The notes under the pieces are model-generated. The model did no database searches and had not been told where the DNA came from. It was given only the letters and a program-made list of their open reading frames with translations. A DNA stretch of 64,000 bases from Lactobacillus bombicola (GTDB taxonomy: Bacteria; Bacillota; Bacilli; Lactobacillales; Lactobacillaceae), in assembly GCF_900112665.1 (NCBI RefSeq), contig NZ_FOMN01000007.1, forward strand, positions 1 to 64,000, given 5' to 3'. Shown here piece after piece: positions 61,783 through 64,000 of the stretch (position 1 is its first letter; every line of letters starts with the position of its first letter). Made by a program: the position numbers and the translations under genes.

Positions 61783-64000
61783 ATGGATAATAAGACATTA
61801 AAGACTTTAGAATTTGCTAAAATAACAGAAAAATTGCAACTACAGGCAATTACTGAACCAGCTAGAAAAAGAGCAGCTACTTTAACGCCAAGTATAGATT
61901 TTAAGCAAGTTAAACTCGCTCTTCAGCAAACATTAGTGGGTGCAAATTTATTACGTATTAAAGGGCAACTACCTTTAACCGATTTTGCTGATGTAGCACC
62001 AAGTACTAAGCGCTTAAGAATTAAAGCAAATTTAAATGCTCAAGAATTAGGCAATTTGCTACTGGTACTAACATTAGCCAGTGATGTAAATGATTTTTTA
62101 GTGGAAATTGATGAAGAAGATCTAGATTTAACAGCTATTGCAAGTATTCTGGATAATTTAGAAATACCGGAAGTATTGTTTAGTGAACTTAAAAAAGCAA
62201 TTGAGTTCGACGGGACCATACTTGATACTGCTTCAACCAAACTAGCTCATTTACGTTACGAACTAAAAAGTAATGACCAAGAAATCAAAAAAAAGTTGGA
62301 TGGCTATCTTAAAGGTAATACGAGTAAATATTTATCTGAACAAATAGTTACTATTCGTGATGACCGCTATGTTATTCCCGTTAAGCAGGAATATCGAAAT
62401 AAATTTGGTGGTGTTGTTCATGATCAAAGTTCCAGTGGGCAGACTTTATTCATAGAACCAAGTGCGGTCTTGAATTTAAATAATCATCAACAGAATATGC
62501 TTGCGCAAGCAAAGCAGGAAGAACGACGTATTTTACGTAATTTATCTGATTTAGCACGCCAAGAAGTTGATTTGATTGATCAGATTGCTACCTCCCTAGT
62601 AGAACTGGACTTTTTGCAGGCTAAAGCGAAATTAGCTTATGAAATGAAGGCAACTGAACCGAAATTAACAACCGATCATTCGTTGAGTCTTTTAAAAGCA
62701 CGCCATCCACTGATTAATTCTGCAACAGTAGTCGCAAATGATATTTATTTAGGAAAAGATTTTGATACGGTTCTAATTACGGGTCCCAACACTGGGGGTA
62801 AGACAATTACCTTAAAAACTGTGGGGCTACTCCAACTGATGGCTCAGGCTGGACTATTTATTCCGGCAGCAGAAAATAGCAAGGTAGGAATTTTTAGAGA
62901 TATTTGTGTCGATGTTGGCGATGAACAATCAATCGAACAATCATTAAGTACTTTTTCATCTCATATTAACGGAATCATTAAAATGATGAAAAAAGTTAAC
63001 GATGAATCCTTAGTCTTAATTGATGAAATTGGTGCAGGAACTGATCCAGAAGAGGGCACTAGTCTTGCTATAAGTATTTTAGATTTTTTCCGTCATAAAA
63101 AGGCTAAAATTATGGTTACTACGCATTATCCTGAATTAAAACTTTATGGCTATAACCGACCTAGAACAAGCAATGCTTCAATGGAATTTGATTTAAAGAC
63201 TTTAGCGCCTACTTATCATTTACAAATTGGAATTCCTGGTCATAGTAATGCTTTTGCTATTGCACGCAGATTAGGGATGCGTGAAGATGTTGTCAAAAAT
63301 GCTGAAAGCTTATTAGATGAAGATAATGCTGATATCAATCAAATGATTGAGCAATTGACTAAGCAAACTAATGCAGCTACAATAGCGCGTAACCATCTAG
63401 AGTCTTCTCTTGATCGGTCTAAAAAATTAGAAATAAAACTTGAGCATGCTTTAGATTGGTACAATCAGCGCGTGCAAAAGCAACTTGAGTTTGCTCAAGA
63501 AAGAGCTAACGAGGTCATAGCTAAGAGCCGTAAAAAAGCTGACCATATTATTGCACAGTTAGAGCAGCAACAGGGTAATATTAAGCAAAATCAATTAATT
63601 GCTGCTAAAGGTGAATTGAACCAATTAAAACAACAAAATGATAATTTGATTCATAACCGGGTATTACAGCGAGAAAAACGACGGCACCAGGTTAAAGTAG
63701 GTGATCAAGTTAAGGTTTTATCATATGGTCAAGTTGGCACAATAGCCAAAAAATTAAGTGAGCATCAGTATGAAGTGCGACTCGGAATTATTAAAGTTAA
63801 AGTCAGTGATCAAGATATCGAAAAGACTGAATCTTCTCATAATTCTAAGGCTAAGGCAAAGGTGCATGCAGTCAGTGCTAAGCGTCGCAGTAATGCTAAA
63901 AGTGAATTAGATTTACGTGGCCAGCGTTATGAAGAAGCTATGAATAATCTTGATCTTTATCTTGATTCTGTCCTTTTAGCAGGACTTGATGTAGTTACAA
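61783..64000 (+). CDS. mutS2: Endonuclease MutS2, C-terminus beyond the window
   Basis: Suppresses recombination and, in recent work, acts at collided ribosomes. About 739 residues are inside the window of an expected 780-790. Walker A GPNTGGKTITLKT is near residue 333, Walker B LVLIDEIGAGTDPEEGTSLA follows, then a coiled coil rich in Gln/Lys/Glu, a KOW-like region (VKVGDQVKVLSYGQVGTI) and the start of the Smr nuclease domain (LDLRGQRYEEA near 708). The frame is open to the last base. The ATG at 61783 has only a weak binding site. Confidence 0.94.
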   Translation, partial: MDNKTLKTLEFAKITEKLQLQAITEPARKRAATLTPSIDFKQVKLALQQTLVGANLLRIKGQLPLTDFADVAPSTKRLRIKANLNAQELGNLLLVLTLASDVNDFLVEIDEEDLDLTAIASILDNLEIPEVLFSELKKAIEFDGTILDTASTKLAHLRYELKSNDQEIKKKLDGYLKGNTSKYLSEQIVTIRDDRYVIPVKQEYRNKFGGVVHDQSSSGQTLFIEPSAVLNLNNHQQNMLAQAKQEERRILRNLSDLARQEVDLIDQIATSLVELDFLQAKAKLAYEMKATEPKLTTDHSLSLLKARHPLINSATVVANDIYLGKDFDTVLITGPNTGGKTITLKTVGLLQLMAQAGLFIPAAENSKVGIFRDICVDVGDEQSIEQSLSTFSSHINGIIKMMKKVNDESLVLIDEIGAGTDPEEGTSLAISILDFFRHKKAKIMVTTHYPELKLYGYNRPRTSNASMEFDLKTLAPTYHLQIGIPGHSNAFAIARRLGMREDVVKNAESLLDEDNADINQMIEQLTKQTNAATIARNHLESSLDRSKKLEIKLEHALDWYNQRVQKQLEFAQERANEVIAKSRKKADHIIAQLEQQQGNIKQNQLIAAKGELNQLKQQNDNLIHNRVLQREKRRHQVKVGDQVKVLSYGQVGTIAKKLSEHQYEVRLGIIKVKVSDQDIEKTESSHNSKAKAKVHAVSAKRRSNAKSELDLRGQRYEEAMNNLDLYLDSVLLAGLDVVT

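Noticed and set aside
1-64000. CRISPR arrays, cas genes or prophage modules
   Set aside because: No regularly spaced direct repeats with unique spacers, integrase, terminase or capsid-like proteins were seen.

Overview
The window looks like a chromosomal segment of a low-GC Gram-positive lactic acid bacterium, most probably a Lactobacillus of the acidophilus/helveticus type. The support is a low GC content, many sugar PTS systems, an Apf-like secreted protein, a SEC10/PgrA-like secreted protein, a tagatose-6-phosphate pathway, a T-box-controlled alaS and the ireB-ruvX-DUF1292-mutS2 order. Genus is an inference from gene content; no database search was possible.

Layout. 1-370: end of an rRNA operon (23S tail, 5S, tRNA-Asn). 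480-3620: manLMN glucose/mannose PTS plus the DUF956 gene manO. 3.6-9.4 kb: amino acid permease, GNAT, galE, nitroreductase-type oxidoreductase, tRNA-Thr, cation/proton antiporter with a terminator-like leader. 9.4-13.4 kb: a decayed patch with a CPBP membrane protein, a degenerate double-glycine bacteriocin-like ORF, a broken second CPBP gene, an IS30-family element and the C-terminal half of a RibD-like reductase. 13.4-22.1 kb: D-2-hydroxyacid dehydrogenase, two zinc-ribbon membrane proteins (one TcaA-like), gene remnants, then an AEC transporter, a second D-2-hydroxyacid dehydrogenase and a CitAB/DcuSR-type two-component system.

22.3-45.8 kb is a sugar-utilisation island. It holds lacR-lacAB with a galactitol-type PTS (galactose via tagatose-6-phosphate), a GntR-agaS-mannose-family PTS unit (amino sugar), a large glycosidase-like gene of unknown family, lacD, an RpiR regulator, a PfkB sugar-phosphate kinase and a fructose-type PTS EIIBCA gene broken by one in-frame stop. 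After an apf-like gene come a frameshifted SIS deglycase gene and a complete mannose-family PTS with an intact SIS deglycase and GntR regulator, probably for fructosamines (Amadori compounds). The galactose route, and possibly the agaS route, would converge on tagatose-6-phosphate, the PfkB kinase and LacD.

46-64 kb is mostly housekeeping: a SEC10/PgrA-like surface protein, GNATs, two identical tRNA-Gln genes flanking an aminotransferase and tRNA-Tyr, a beta-helix protein, a NagR-like GntR regulator, teichoic-acid genes (tagD, tagA, a glycosyltransferase), pncB-nadE for NAD, T-box-alaS, ireB-ruvX-DUF1292 and mutS2, which runs off the window end. At least seven broken genes lie in 9-41 kb, which suggests ongoing loss of accessory functions.
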